A stretch of 64,000 nucleotides of DNA, taken from NCBI RefSeq assembly GCF_000747525.1, contig NZ_CP009278.1, forward strand, positions 2,604,001-2,668,000, written 5' to 3'. Positions 16,774 to 25,200 of the stretch are shown here, piece after piece (within the stretch, counting starts at the first letter, position 1; the number at the start of each line of letters is the position of its first letter). Origin of the DNA: Sphingobacterium sp. ML3W. GTDB lineage: Bacteria; Bacteroidota; Bacteroidia; Sphingobacteriales; Sphingobacteriaceae. A program made the position numbers and the translations under genes. The notes beneath the pieces were generated by a model. The model worked only from the letters and a program-made list of their open reading frames with translations. It did no database searches and had not been told where the DNA came from.

Positions 16774-16884
16774 TTAATTTCGAGTAACAGTAGTGTCCTC
16801 AAAAGGTATCGTTTCAACCTTGTTGCAGGAGATTTGCGTAATGAATAGTAAGACTAAACAACGCACAAAATGATGTCCCTTCAT
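16774..16884 (-). CDS. Very small lipoprotein, 36 aa
   Basis: A 37-codon frame encodes MKGHHFVRCLVLLFITQISC followed by NKVETIPFEDTTVTRN. This is a complete lipoprotein signal with lipobox Cys20 and a 16-residue tail. It lies 23 bp upstream of the truncated lipoprotein gene on the same strand, suggesting one operon. It is short, so the coding claim rests on the clear signal sequence. Confidence 0.5.
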   Translation of the reverse strand: MKGHHFVRCLVLLFITQISCNKVETIPFEDTTVTRN

Positions 16885-17090
16885 AAATATAATAAAATGG
16901 CTATTTTTGATGCAAATATATGAAAAATCTCGTGTAAGTGAATTTTTTAATTTAATGGGTTTAACTCATAATAGGTCCTATGTGTGGTTATTTAAGAGCG
17001 GCACAGATCGACACTGGCATTTAGCCGCTTTAATGACCGGCTGATATATATATATGACATTATTAAAACTGTAAATGAATCATCTTTTTT

Positions 17091-17098
17091 TAAATTTG
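17091..17098 (+). promoter_or_regulatory. Bacteroidota -7 box for the MBL/rhodanese gene
   Basis: TAAATTTG matches TAnnTTTG about 70 bp before the ATG at 17170. No clear -33 TTG was found. Confidence 0.35.
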
Positions 17099-17169
17099 GA
17101 GTGAGACAATAGATAGGTGTGTTTTGATAACCTACTATAGACGATTGTTTTAAAGTAATTTAGTACTAT

Positions 17170-18645
17170 ATGAAATCATTTTTTAAAATAAATAGCGTAA
17201 TCGGTTTACTCGTATTTGGGCAGTCCTGGGCTGTAAAAGCACAATCGCTAATTTTCGAGCGTGTATTTGACAAGACTCTGGCGCAGACCAGTTATATCAT
17301 TGGCAACTCATTGACTAGAGAAGCGATTGTTATAGATCCTAAAAGAGATATCGATACGTATTTGGAGATAGCCCAAGATAAAGGGCTTAACATAACACAT
17401 GTTACCGAAACACATATTCATGCCGATTATTTAAGTGGTTCACGTGAATTGGCTGCTGCTACTGGTGCCAAATTGTACCTTTCGGATATGGGGGGTAAAG
17501 ACTGGCAATATCAATTTGCGCATCTTCCTTTAAAAGAAGGGGATAAAATCGAATTAGGAAGTCTTGCACTCGAAGTGATGCATACACCTGGCCATACGCC
17601 TGAGAGCTTAACCTTTTTATTAAGGGACCAAAGTGCACCGCTAACACCTATAAAAGCCATAACGGGTGATTTTATTTTTGTAGGTGATGTAGGGCGTCCA
17701 GATTTATTGGAGAAAGCTGCTGGTCAGGTGGGTACCCAAGAGACCAGTGCAAAACAGCTTTTTGCTTCTATAGGCCGCTTCATGAAATTGCCAGATGATA
17801 CGGAAATATGGCCAGGGCATGGGGCAGGTTCATTTTGTGGGAAAAGTTTGAGCAGTGAACCTCAATCGACCTTGAAGCAAGAAAAATTGAATAATCATGC
17901 TTTGCAGTTCGTGAACAACGAGGCTGGTTTTATTGATTACATTTTAAGTGATCAACCTGTGCCGCCAAAGTATTTTGCAACGATGAAACACCTCAATAAG
18001 GTGCATCGCCCATTATTGGTCGAAATACCGAAACACCCTAAGTTATCAAAAATAGACGCAGATAGGGCAATCAACAACAAATTACAGATTATCGATACTC
18101 GCCCTAAAGAAATCGTTGCAAGTGGTTTTATACCTGGAAGTCTTCATATCGAAGGGGGAAATTCGTTTTCTACCTTTTTGGGAAGTTTGCTTGATTATGA
18201 CCAACAACTCATTTTGGTAGCAGAAGAGGATAAAATAGAAGACCTGACACGAAAATTGATGCGGATTGGCTTTGATAATATATATGGTTATATCAGTAAT
18301 GTCAATGATCAGGACCTAGCACTGCTAAAGTCTGATCGGGTTGACCTCGTTAAATTTGAAACAAAGATAGACTCAAAAGATGTACAGATGGTAGATGTTC
18401 GTACTGCTACTGAATTTAAGAATGGTCATATAAAAGGAGCTGAAAATATCTCCTTCACATCATTGGCCGAAAATATGGATAAAATAAGTCGAGATAAGCC
18501 CGTTATCATCCATTGTCAGAGTGGTGCACGTGCAAATATTGCCTATTCTATCTTGAAAAAGAATGGCTTCAATAACATCTTGAATTATTCCGGTGGAATC
18601 AATGATTGGGTGGAGAAAGGAAGAGAATTGGAAAAAAACGATTAA
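17170..18645 (+). CDS. Exported MBL-fold hydrolase with two rhodanese domains
   Basis: 491 aa. Residues 1-24 form a signal peptide (NSVIGLLVFGQSWAVKA). The metallo-beta-lactamase domain has HIHAD (82-86), GHTPES (His142), GDVGRPDL (Asp173) and WPGHGAG (His217), the layout of persulfide dioxygenases. Two rhodanese domains follow: the first (about 300-380) lacks the catalytic Cys (LVAEEDK) and the second has Cys449 in IHCQSGARA. This resembles CstB-type persulfide dioxygenase/sulfurtransferases, which oxidise low-molecular-weight persulfides. Those are usually cytoplasmic, so the export signal is unusual. Monocistronic, with its own terminator. Confidence 0.85.
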   Translation: MKSFFKINSVIGLLVFGQSWAVKAQSLIFERVFDKTLAQTSYIIGNSLTREAIVIDPKRDIDTYLEIAQDKGLNITHVTETHIHADYLSGSRELAAATGAKLYLSDMGGKDWQYQFAHLPLKEGDKIELGSLALEVMHTPGHTPESLTFLLRDQSAPLTPIKAITGDFIFVGDVGRPDLLEKAAGQVGTQETSAKQLFASIGRFMKLPDDTEIWPGHGAGSFCGKSLSSEPQSTLKQEKLNNHALQFVNNEAGFIDYILSDQPVPPKYFATMKHLNKVHRPLLVEIPKHPKLSKIDADRAINNKLQIIDTRPKEIVASGFIPGSLHIEGGNSFSTFLGSLLDYDQQLILVAEEDKIEDLTRKLMRIGFDNIYGYISNVNDQDLALLKSDRVDLVKFETKIDSKDVQMVDVRTATEFKNGHIKGAENISFTSLAENMDKISRDKPVIIHCQSGARANIAYSILKKNGFNNILNYSGGINDWVEKGRELEKND

Positions 18646-18670
18646 AGCATAATGGTGTTTAGCGTTCATA

Positions 18671-18704
18671 AAACAGCCCAATCGCAAGATTGGGCTGTTT
18701 TTTT
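18671..18704 (+). terminator. Strong rho-independent terminator
   Basis: A perfect 13-bp stem (18671-18683 with 18688-18700), GCAA tetraloop and T tract lie 26 bp after the MBL/rhodanese stop, between convergent genes. Confidence 0.92.
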
Positions 18705-18711
18705 GAGTCGA

Positions 18712-19113
18712 TTATTTTTTAAATAATGTTTTATCGGCTTCTTTAAGCTCTTTGTCGGTATTTTCCCAAATCATCTGCTTGGAGGCCAACTCTTTCAGAT
18801 AATATTGTCCGGTGTATAGCGCATCGCTCTTTTGGTAACGGTCTCCTTCGAAAATGGTGAGAATACGTTTGTCATTGCTGACTATATAGTTACGAATCAA
18901 GGTCGTGTCGGCTCCGGTTTCCGTTTGGAGGGCATATACCAATACGGTTTTACCAGGATTGTTAAAGGTGTATTTTACATCTTTACCCAATTCTGAAATC
19001 TTCCAAGTACCCTCAAGGTCTGAGATGTGGATATCATCTTCCTTTTTGCAAGAAAATAGCATCACTGTTGACAATAACAGCGAAAATAAAATTTTGAAAC
19101 TGTTGATTTTCAT
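18712..19113 (-). CDS. Lipocalin-like lipoprotein
   Basis: About 133 aa from the ATG at 19113, chosen over an 11-codon extension because it opens a standard signal (MKINSFKILFSLLLSTVMLF) with lipobox SC. The mature part has DLEGTWKISELG and beta-strand-rich segments ending in IWENTDKELK. This is the small Bacteroidota lipocalin-like pattern (GxW motif). Ligand unknown. The next gene upstream, 72 bp away, is another lipoprotein on the same strand. Confidence 0.7.
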   Translation of the reverse strand: MKINSFKILFSLLLSTVMLFSCKKEDDIHISDLEGTWKISELGKDVKYTFNNPGKTVLVYALQTETGADTTLIRNYIVSNDKRILTIFEGDRYQKSDALYTGQYYLKELASKQMIWENTDKELKEADKTLFKK

Positions 19114-19185
19114 GTTTGATTTATGGTGGTTATAAGATAGTATCAATCGATAATCATATCAAGTGTTACAGTAGTTTGGTAAGGC

Positions 19186-19647
19186 TTACTTCTTTAAAAT
19201 GAGCAAGTCGTTCTCTGGAGTAACTGGCTGCCCATTAAAGGAAGCTGTTACAAATTTTCGCAGGTCGCAGGCGCTAGGTTCTTTGATGACATGGTACGAT
19301 AAAGTATCCATGGGCAGGTCGGCCACTTGGAGTAAAAATCTACTTTGATCCACACTCTGGTTACTGAAAACAAAAATATGGTTATTTTCATGCGTCAAGC
19401 GCTTTAATACTATGGTGTCGCTTTTATTTGTATAGTTGAAGGGATACAGCTTGAGGTCTTGGGGTTTGTATTTGGCAGTATCGATTGAGAACAGGTCCTT
19501 ATTTGAGCTTTCATCCAATAGCTGAAAAGCTACTACGGATTCTATGGGTGCGCAATAGATGGTACCGTTATCGTCGGTTTCCTTTTGACAGGCTGTCGTA
19601 GTGAGGACAGCAATCAAGACTGCGAGATATTTGTAATGATTTTTCAT
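19186..19647 (-). CDS. Hypothetical lipoprotein, 153 aa
   Basis: Signal and lipobox TTAC (Cys20), then a beta-rich mature domain with two further Cys (IYCAPIE and SACDLRK). The ending FNGQPVTPENDLLILKK is strand-like. Same orientation as, and probably co-transcribed with, the downstream lipocalin-like lipoprotein. No family recognised. Confidence 0.65.
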   Translation of the reverse strand: MKNHYKYLAVLIAVLTTTACQKETDDNGTIYCAPIESVVAFQLLDESSNKDLFSIDTAKYKPQDLKLYPFNYTNKSDTIVLKRLTHENNHIFVFSNQSVDQSRFLLQVADLPMDTLSYHVIKEPSACDLRKFVTASFNGQPVTPENDLLILKK

Positions 19648-19795
19648 AGACTTCTTACTGGAATACGCTTATTTTTTTAGGTTATGGACAAATATAAAAA
19701 TATTCTCATACAAGAGAAAATTATAGCTAAATTTACAATAAGGTTCGACAGGTAAGGGGTATATGGTCATACTGCTAATCTGAGAGTTTTCAATA

Positions 19796-20407
19796 TTACT
19801 CTTCCCTAACATCATTGGCAAAGCCTTTTATCAATGCTTTCCATTGGGGGTACGAGGCACCCATGACTGCACCCAATCCAACCATAAAGTTCCGGACATT
19901 GTCAACGATATGGTCGTTGGCCGTATTGAGCACTTCATTTCGACCGGCATATTCAAATAAGAGGCTATTATTGCGTTGTTCGACGATCAATGTTGAGGTG
20001 GCCAAACCTTCAAAGAAATGTGCCGTTTCTTTGTTATCTGGGTTGGTTGGGTCTGGACAAGGTTTTAGACTGACGGATAATATCTTGAACTCGTTCATAT
20101 CTTTAGATTCCATATGCACGACATTGACCCAATCATAACCTTTTGTTCGAGGTAAGCCTGGCCCTGGGATATCGATCTTGATATAGTCATGGAGCTGTAA
20201 GGGGCGATGGAGCGTATTGCCTTTGTTATCCACCAATATGAATACAGCTGCTGGTAATTCGGCGATGTGATGCCAATCATTGATCGCTAAGAGATTGTGA
20301 GATGCTACTATAAAGGCTTCACTTGCGATTTCTGTGGTGGAAAATTCTACTGTTTCAAAACAGTCTAGTTTATTTCCTTCTTTTTGTGTTGGAATGATGT
20401 TTTTCAT
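19796..20407 (-). CDS. Unknown protein, 203 aa
   Basis: No signal peptide or membrane segment in the main chain. Contains GNTLHRPLQLHDYIKIDIPG and a conserved-looking WVNVVHMESK segment; the C-terminal part (NFMVGLGAVMGASYPQWKAL) is mildly hydrophobic. The combination of a hydroxyl-rich N-terminus and a DYIKIDIPGPG turn suggests a small secreted-effector-like or lipid-contact domain, but I do not recognise it. Stands alone on the minus strand. Confidence 0.55.
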   Translation of the reverse strand: MKNIIPTQKEGNKLDCFETVEFSTTEIASEAFIVASHNLLAINDWHHIAELPAAVFILVDNKGNTLHRPLQLHDYIKIDIPGPGLPRTKGYDWVNVVHMESKDMNEFKILSVSLKPCPDPTNPDNKETAHFFEGLATSTLIVEQRNNSLLFEYAGRNEVLNTANDHIVDNVRNFMVGLGAVMGASYPQWKALIKGFANDVREE

Positions 20408-20504
20408 CTTTTTTATTTAGATAACAATCCACGACAACGATATGTTCACATTTATTTATAGGGTTAAAATTAGAAAATGGGCTGATAAAAAAAAGTAGAA
20501 TTTT

Positions 20505-20534
20505 TTGGCATTAATTAAAAAAAATATATATTTG
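20505..20534 (+). promoter_or_regulatory. Promoter of the leader-peptide transcript
   Basis: TTG at 20505-20507 and TATATTTG at 20527-20534 are separated by 19 bp, a full match to the Bacteroidota consensus. The expected start of transcription is around 20541, 36 nt before the leader ORF. Confidence 0.7.
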
Positions 20535-20576
20535 TAGCGATAAATAATAAAAAACCCTTTTAAACGAAGAACAAAA

Positions 20577-20651
20577 ATGTCTATAGTTACTATAACATCA
20601 ACTAACATTACTGCAACGATTGCAGTCGTGATTCTTCGTGCCCAGATATAA
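20577..20651 (+). CDS. Thr/Ile/Val-rich leader peptide
   Basis: 24 codons beginning MSIVTITSTNITATIAVVIL. Fifteen of 24 residues are Thr, Ile, Val or Leu, as in thr/ilv attenuator leader peptides. It follows a consensus promoter and precedes a hairpin terminator by 25 nt. Within the leader RNA, CTGCAA/TTGCAG (20611-20625) forms a hairpin and ACGAAGAA (20564-20571) pairs with TTCTTCGT (20632-20639), offering competing structures. The expected thr or ilv genes are not downstream; the next gene is the rtcB remnant. Confidence 0.6.
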   Translation: MSIVTITSTNITATIAVVILRAQI

Positions 20652-20676
20652 CGGATTACATCAAATCAATATATTT

Positions 20677-20704
20677 AAAGCCCGAAGATAATTCGGGCTT
20701 TTTT
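20677..20704 (+). terminator. Attenuator terminator after the leader peptide
   Basis: A perfect 10-bp stem AAAGCCCGAA/TTCGGGCTTT (20677-20686 and 20692-20701) with a 5-nt loop is followed by T's. It is 25 nt after the leader stop, the usual place for an attenuator. Confidence 0.85.
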
Positions 20705-20774
20705 GTTTATTCTATTTTTTACACGCAAATTTTCCCGAATTGAAATCTGTTGGATCAGTTTCCAACGTATTTAT

Positions 20775-20799
20775 TGTGTTTTCCTAAACACATTTTTTT
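20775..20799 (+). terminator. Second hairpin with T7 tract before rtcB remnant
   Basis: TGTGTTT/AAACACA (20775-20781 and 20786-20792) with a TCCT loop and seven T's. It could be a weak terminator or, being 18 bp before the ATG at 20818, an operator of the rtcB-prfH unit. Confidence 0.5.
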
Positions 20800-20817
20800 C
20801 AATTTTATTAAACAATC

Positions 20818-21155
20818 ATGGGAAGTAAAATCTCAGGGAAAGACCTTATAAAATTAGGCTTTCCACAAAATAATACAATTAATATAGGTTTGACGCAGAT
20901 ACAGCGCTACCGAAAGCGGGAGAAAAAAGAATCCATCTTGCTTGAAATCAAAGAAGTATTAATAGATCCTGCAAAGTTTGCGGGCGACGGTACTTGGGGT
21001 AAAGTCGTCGAAAGCTTGGTAAACAGGTGATTGGTGGCGGTATCGATGAATCGCCTATGGCATATAAAGACATTGAAAAAGTAATGTATTTACAACAAGA
21101 ATTGGTGCAGGTTTTGGGGATGTTCAGACCCAAGTTTGTACGTATGGAAGGATAA
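20818..21155 (+). pseudogene. rtcB: rtcB RNA ligase gene with large internal deletion
   Basis: The first 65 or so codons read like the N-terminus of the PrfH-associated RtcB (GSKISGKDLIKLGFPQNNTI, IQRYRKREKKE, DGTWGKVVESL) and stop at 21028. From about 21010 the neighbouring frame reads the RtcB C-terminus (GKQVIGGGIDESPMAYKDIE, then LVQVLGMFRPKFVRMEG) to the TAA at 21153. RtcB proteins are about 380-480 aa, so the middle, with the catalytic His and Mn-binding residues, is missing. The junction also shifts frame. A repeated GGTAAA (20998 and 21023) near the junction may mark the deletion. It cannot make an active ligase. Confidence 0.85.
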
Positions 21156-21161
21156 TAATCT

Positions 21162-21779
21162 ATGGAAATTAATATTCAATTAAGTTCGGGAAAAGGTCCG
21201 AAGGAATGTGAGTTTTTTCTCACAAAGGTTTTAGATATTTTACAGAAGGAAGCCATGTCTAGGCAGATAGAGGTGACGATAATGAATCAAGATAGGAGTG
21301 GTGACGGTTTATTGAAATCGGCTATTTGTAAGTTAAGTGGAGATGAGTTGGAGTTATTTCTCCAATCATGGAAGGGTTCTTTGCTTTGGATCTGTGAAAG
21401 CCCTTTCCGTAAATACCATAAAAGAAAGAATTGGTTTATTGCAGTATTCATAATTTGCGAAACGAAGCAGGTAACGCTTTCGGATCATGATATTCTTTAT
21501 CAGACTATGCGTAGTTCAGGTGCTGGAGGGCAGCATGTCAATAAGGTCAGTTCTGCTGTTCGAGCATTGCACATGCCTACTGGTATCATGACCGTAGCGA
21601 TGGATAGTCGATCGCAGTTGCAAAATAGAAAGATAGCTAAGGAACGGTTGCAACAAAAATTGATGGAAAGACAACTGGACCTGGATCAGCAGCAGAGCGC
21701 CCAACAGTGGCAAAACCATACTGAACTAGAGCGTGGTAATCCGGTACGGATATTCAATGGTATGAAGTTTAAGGATTGA
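21162..21779 (+). CDS. prfH: Peptide chain release factor-like protein PrfH
   Basis: 205 aa. The GGQ motif (residues 122-124 in SSGAGGQHVNKV) needed for peptidyl-tRNA hydrolysis is present, followed by the basic helix RKIAKERLQQKL. The N-terminal half is short and lacks the codon-recognition domain of RF1/RF2. PrfH is known as a partner of RtcB2, releasing peptides from ribosomes with damaged 16S rRNA that RtcB repairs. It starts 6 bp after the rtcB remnant stop, as in intact rtcB-prfH operons. Here the reading frame is complete although rtcB is broken. Confidence 0.9.
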   Translation: MEINIQLSSGKGPKECEFFLTKVLDILQKEAMSRQIEVTIMNQDRSGDGLLKSAICKLSGDELELFLQSWKGSLLWICESPFRKYHKRKNWFIAVFIICETKQVTLSDHDILYQTMRSSGAGGQHVNKVSSAVRALHMPTGIMTVAMDSRSQLQNRKIAKERLQQKLMERQLDLDQQQSAQQWQNHTELERGNPVRIFNGMKFKD

Positions 21780-21874
21780 GTAGTATATGTAAAGTTATTG
21801 TACATGTTTTTCAAGAAAGATACTATTGAACTTGATCAATTATCTTGATATTTTGAGGGTCATAAGTGTGACTT

Positions 21875-21901
21875 AGTTCTGACTTTCAGAACTTCATTTT
21901 T
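21875..21901 (+). terminator. Probable terminator after prfH
   Basis: A perfect 8-bp stem AGTTCTGA/TCAGAACT (21875-21882, 21886-21893) with a 3-nt loop and a T5 tract shortly after. About 95 bp past the prfH stop. Confidence 0.5.
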
Positions 21902-21944
21902 AAGATAAAATAACAATTCCTTAATGTTAAATATTTATAAAAGC

Positions 21945-22007
21945 TAAACTTTAAATCTATTTTTGAAGTAATATTAGATTTAAAGTTTAATATATGTAAA
22001 CTTTAAA
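21945..22007 (+). promoter_or_regulatory. Inverted repeat enclosing a -7 box, upstream of SusC
   Basis: A perfect 15-bp inverted repeat (arm TAAACTTTAAATCTA at 21945-21959, complementary arm at 21975-21989) sits across a TATTTTTG box (21958-21965). A further TAAACTTTAAA copy follows at 21997-22007. This layout fits an operator that controls the promoter of the SusCD operon at 22211. The remaining 200 bp before the gene show no other clear element. Confidence 0.55.
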
Positions 22008-22210
22008 CAAATTTTATTATTATTGATGCATATATCTTCTATTGAAGAATAAACCTTGAAAGTGTAATAACCGATTTATAAAGAACTTAAATAAAATAGC
22101 GTATGATCAAGTAACTATTATTTAAATTAGAAAGGAGATGCGACAACATCTCCTCATTCTAAGGAATCAAAACTGTTCAAAATTTTTAATTAACCTTATT
22201 TTTTTCAAAT

Positions 22211-25200
22211 ATGAAAAATAATTTTCTCGTATACAAATGGGGCGGGAACTTTACTGCCCCATTTGTCCGAGTTACATTCATGTCAAGTGCGCTTTCGCTA
22301 GCCCTTGTACTATCATGTAATGATGCCTATTCACTGAATTCCAGAACGGATTTTAAGTTGAATCCTACTTTCGAATCAATGCTTTTAAGTCATCAGCAGA
22401 GTTATCATGTAAAAGCCCAGGTTCGGGATGAAAACGGACATTCGATCGAAGGAATCACCGTTACGGAAAAAGGTGCTCGAAATGTTACTAAATCAGATAA
22501 ACAAGGGAACTTTGAATTATTAGTGGCACGCAAAAATAGCGTTATAGTTCTTTCAGGGGTGGGTTTTTCCACAAAAGAATTTGCAGCCAAAGATTTAGCT
22601 AATGCTAATGTTGTGATGAGTAAAGATCAACATGAATTAGATGAGGTAGTGATAACTGCCTATGGTAAAGTGAAAAAGAGTAGTATGACTGATGCTGTAG
22701 CAACAGTTAGTGGAGAAAAATTGGCAAATAGACCAATTCGTACCGTAACAGATGGATTAATCGGTCTTTCTCCTGGTGTTAATATCAGGATGCCAAGTGG
22801 TGCTCCAGAGAGCAACCCTACCATAAACATACGTGGATTTACATCCATCAATGGATCAGCTTCGCCCTTAGTACTAATAGATGGTGTGGAAAGACCTATA
22901 CAAGATGTCAACCCTAATGATGTTGAAAGTATATCGATCTTGAAAGATGGGGCTTCTACTGCTATTTATGGATCTCGTGCTCCATATGGTATCATATTGA
23001 TTACGACTAAGAGTGGTAAGGCCGGTAATTTGACGGTGACTTATTCTGGAAATGTAAAGGTAGGTAAACGAGTGACATTTCCCACTCAGCCTTCCTCTCC
23101 TGAATGGGCGAGATACATCAACATGGCTCAAAAGAACGGTTGGCCAAATGGAACGGGAACTGATGGTGTAGATGCTATCACAATAGAAAGAATGGAAGCT
23201 TGGCTTAGACAAGATTGGAACCATTCGTCCTTTGATGATCTAAGAGCACAATTTGGAGATAAAGCGCAGCAATATATTGAGAATGGTCAGTTTCCAACAA
23301 CAAATGCAGGTTTTAAAAACTGGACTAGAGAACAGTCTTTCGCAACTACTAAACTGTATGATGCCTATCTGAATAAGTCGGCAGTAAGTAGTCAACATAA
23401 TGTGAATATAAGTGGTGGTACAGACCGTGCCCAATACTTTTCCAGCTTTGGCTATAATGGAACTAAAGGCTTATTTAAAGGTGACCTCAATAATAATACA
23501 CGCTATAATTTTCAGACCAAATTGAATTATAAGGCCGCTGATTGGTTAGATCTACGAACAGATGTTAATTATGTATCGCAGCAAAATATAGGACCAAACT
23601 ATAGGGCAGGGTCTGCTACTGACCCTGGATCAGGGAGTACCTTAGCAAATTACGGAGATATTTTTGGTAGTATGATGCAATATTTTGCGACGCCTTTGCG
23701 TGTACCATCAGGTAATGCTTATTCGTGGATATTAGGTGCTGCAGGTATTATGGGTGAGGGTGGCGCGATCAGTAATGAAAGAAATGATATCGTGTTAACA
23801 GGTGGGGCTACGGTCAAACCGTTTAAATATTTTGAGATTAATGGAGATTATACCTATAGGGTTAATAACTCGAATTTTTCAAAGGTAGATAAAGTGGTTT
23901 ATACTGAATTACCGGATGGTACAAAAATTCAAAACAATCGATCTGCAAATATTAGCAGTATTTCAAAGAGTAGCGGAATGCAAAAATATCAATTCGCGAA
24001 ATTCAGTGCACAATACAATCGGAATTTTGTTGACAAGCATAACGTGCTGATTCAAGTAGGAATGCAAGCTGAGGAAAATAACTATCAGTCTCTTACGGGT
24101 AGTAAAACCGATCTGTTTGCGCAAGACGTAATTGAATCTCTTAATGGAGCAGCCAATAATCCTCTGGCAAGCGATAACATGTATGAATGGGCAACATTGG
24201 GTTACTATGGTGTTGCGAGCTATGACTATCAACAAAAGTACATGATTAAGTTTGCAGGAAGAAAGGATGCGAGTTCGCGCTTCTCTCCAGATTCACGTTG
24301 GGGGTTCTTTCCATCGATATCAGGGGCTTGGAATGTAGCTAAAGAGTCATTCTGGCCATTGAAGGATGTCATATCCGAGTTAAAACCTAGGGTATCTTGG
24401 TCGACTTCTGGTGACTTGACCTCTGTTGGATCAAGTAATTATTACACTTATTTGCCAACTCTTGGTTTTTCTGTTAATAAAAATACACTTTTGGGTGGCA
24501 ATTTCTCCAATGTGGCAAGTGCACCAGGTTTAGTCAGTTCCTCTTTGACATGGGCGAAACCAACTGTATTGAATGTTGGTGTGGACGTAACAACATTGAA
24601 TAGAAGATTAAATATCTCGTATGAATGGTACCAGCGTAGGATTATTAATCAGATGGGGCCAGCTGACCCTATTTCAGCAGTATTAGGTACTGCGGCTCCG
24701 CAATTGAACAATTCGGAGTCAGAAACCAGAGGATGGGAACTAAGTATTGCTTGGAATGATAAAATTCAATTGGCTGGAAAACCTTTTCTGTATGATGTTA
24801 GGTTCAATATGAGTGACTATATCGGATATGTGACTAAATACTCTTCCAATCAACTTGGTCTTCGTAGTGGTAGCTGGACGCCGGGTGAATTATTTGGTCA
24901 AAACTACATGTATCAAGGAAATGGTATCGCAAATAATACTAACGATCTAAATGGTAAAACCCTAACTGGTGAATATAATTATCCTGGATATTTGATGTAT
25001 AAAGATCTAGATGGTGATGGATATATCGGGTCGGGTACAGGTGGATTTTGGTACAGTATGGGAGATCAAGTGAAAAATGGTTTCAATTATCCTCGAAAAT
25101 CTTTTTCTATTCTTCCTTCATTTTCTTGGAATAATTTCAGCGTTTCTGCCGTATTGGAAGGGGTTATGCACTGGAAGATATTCACAAGTTCAGACTGGGT

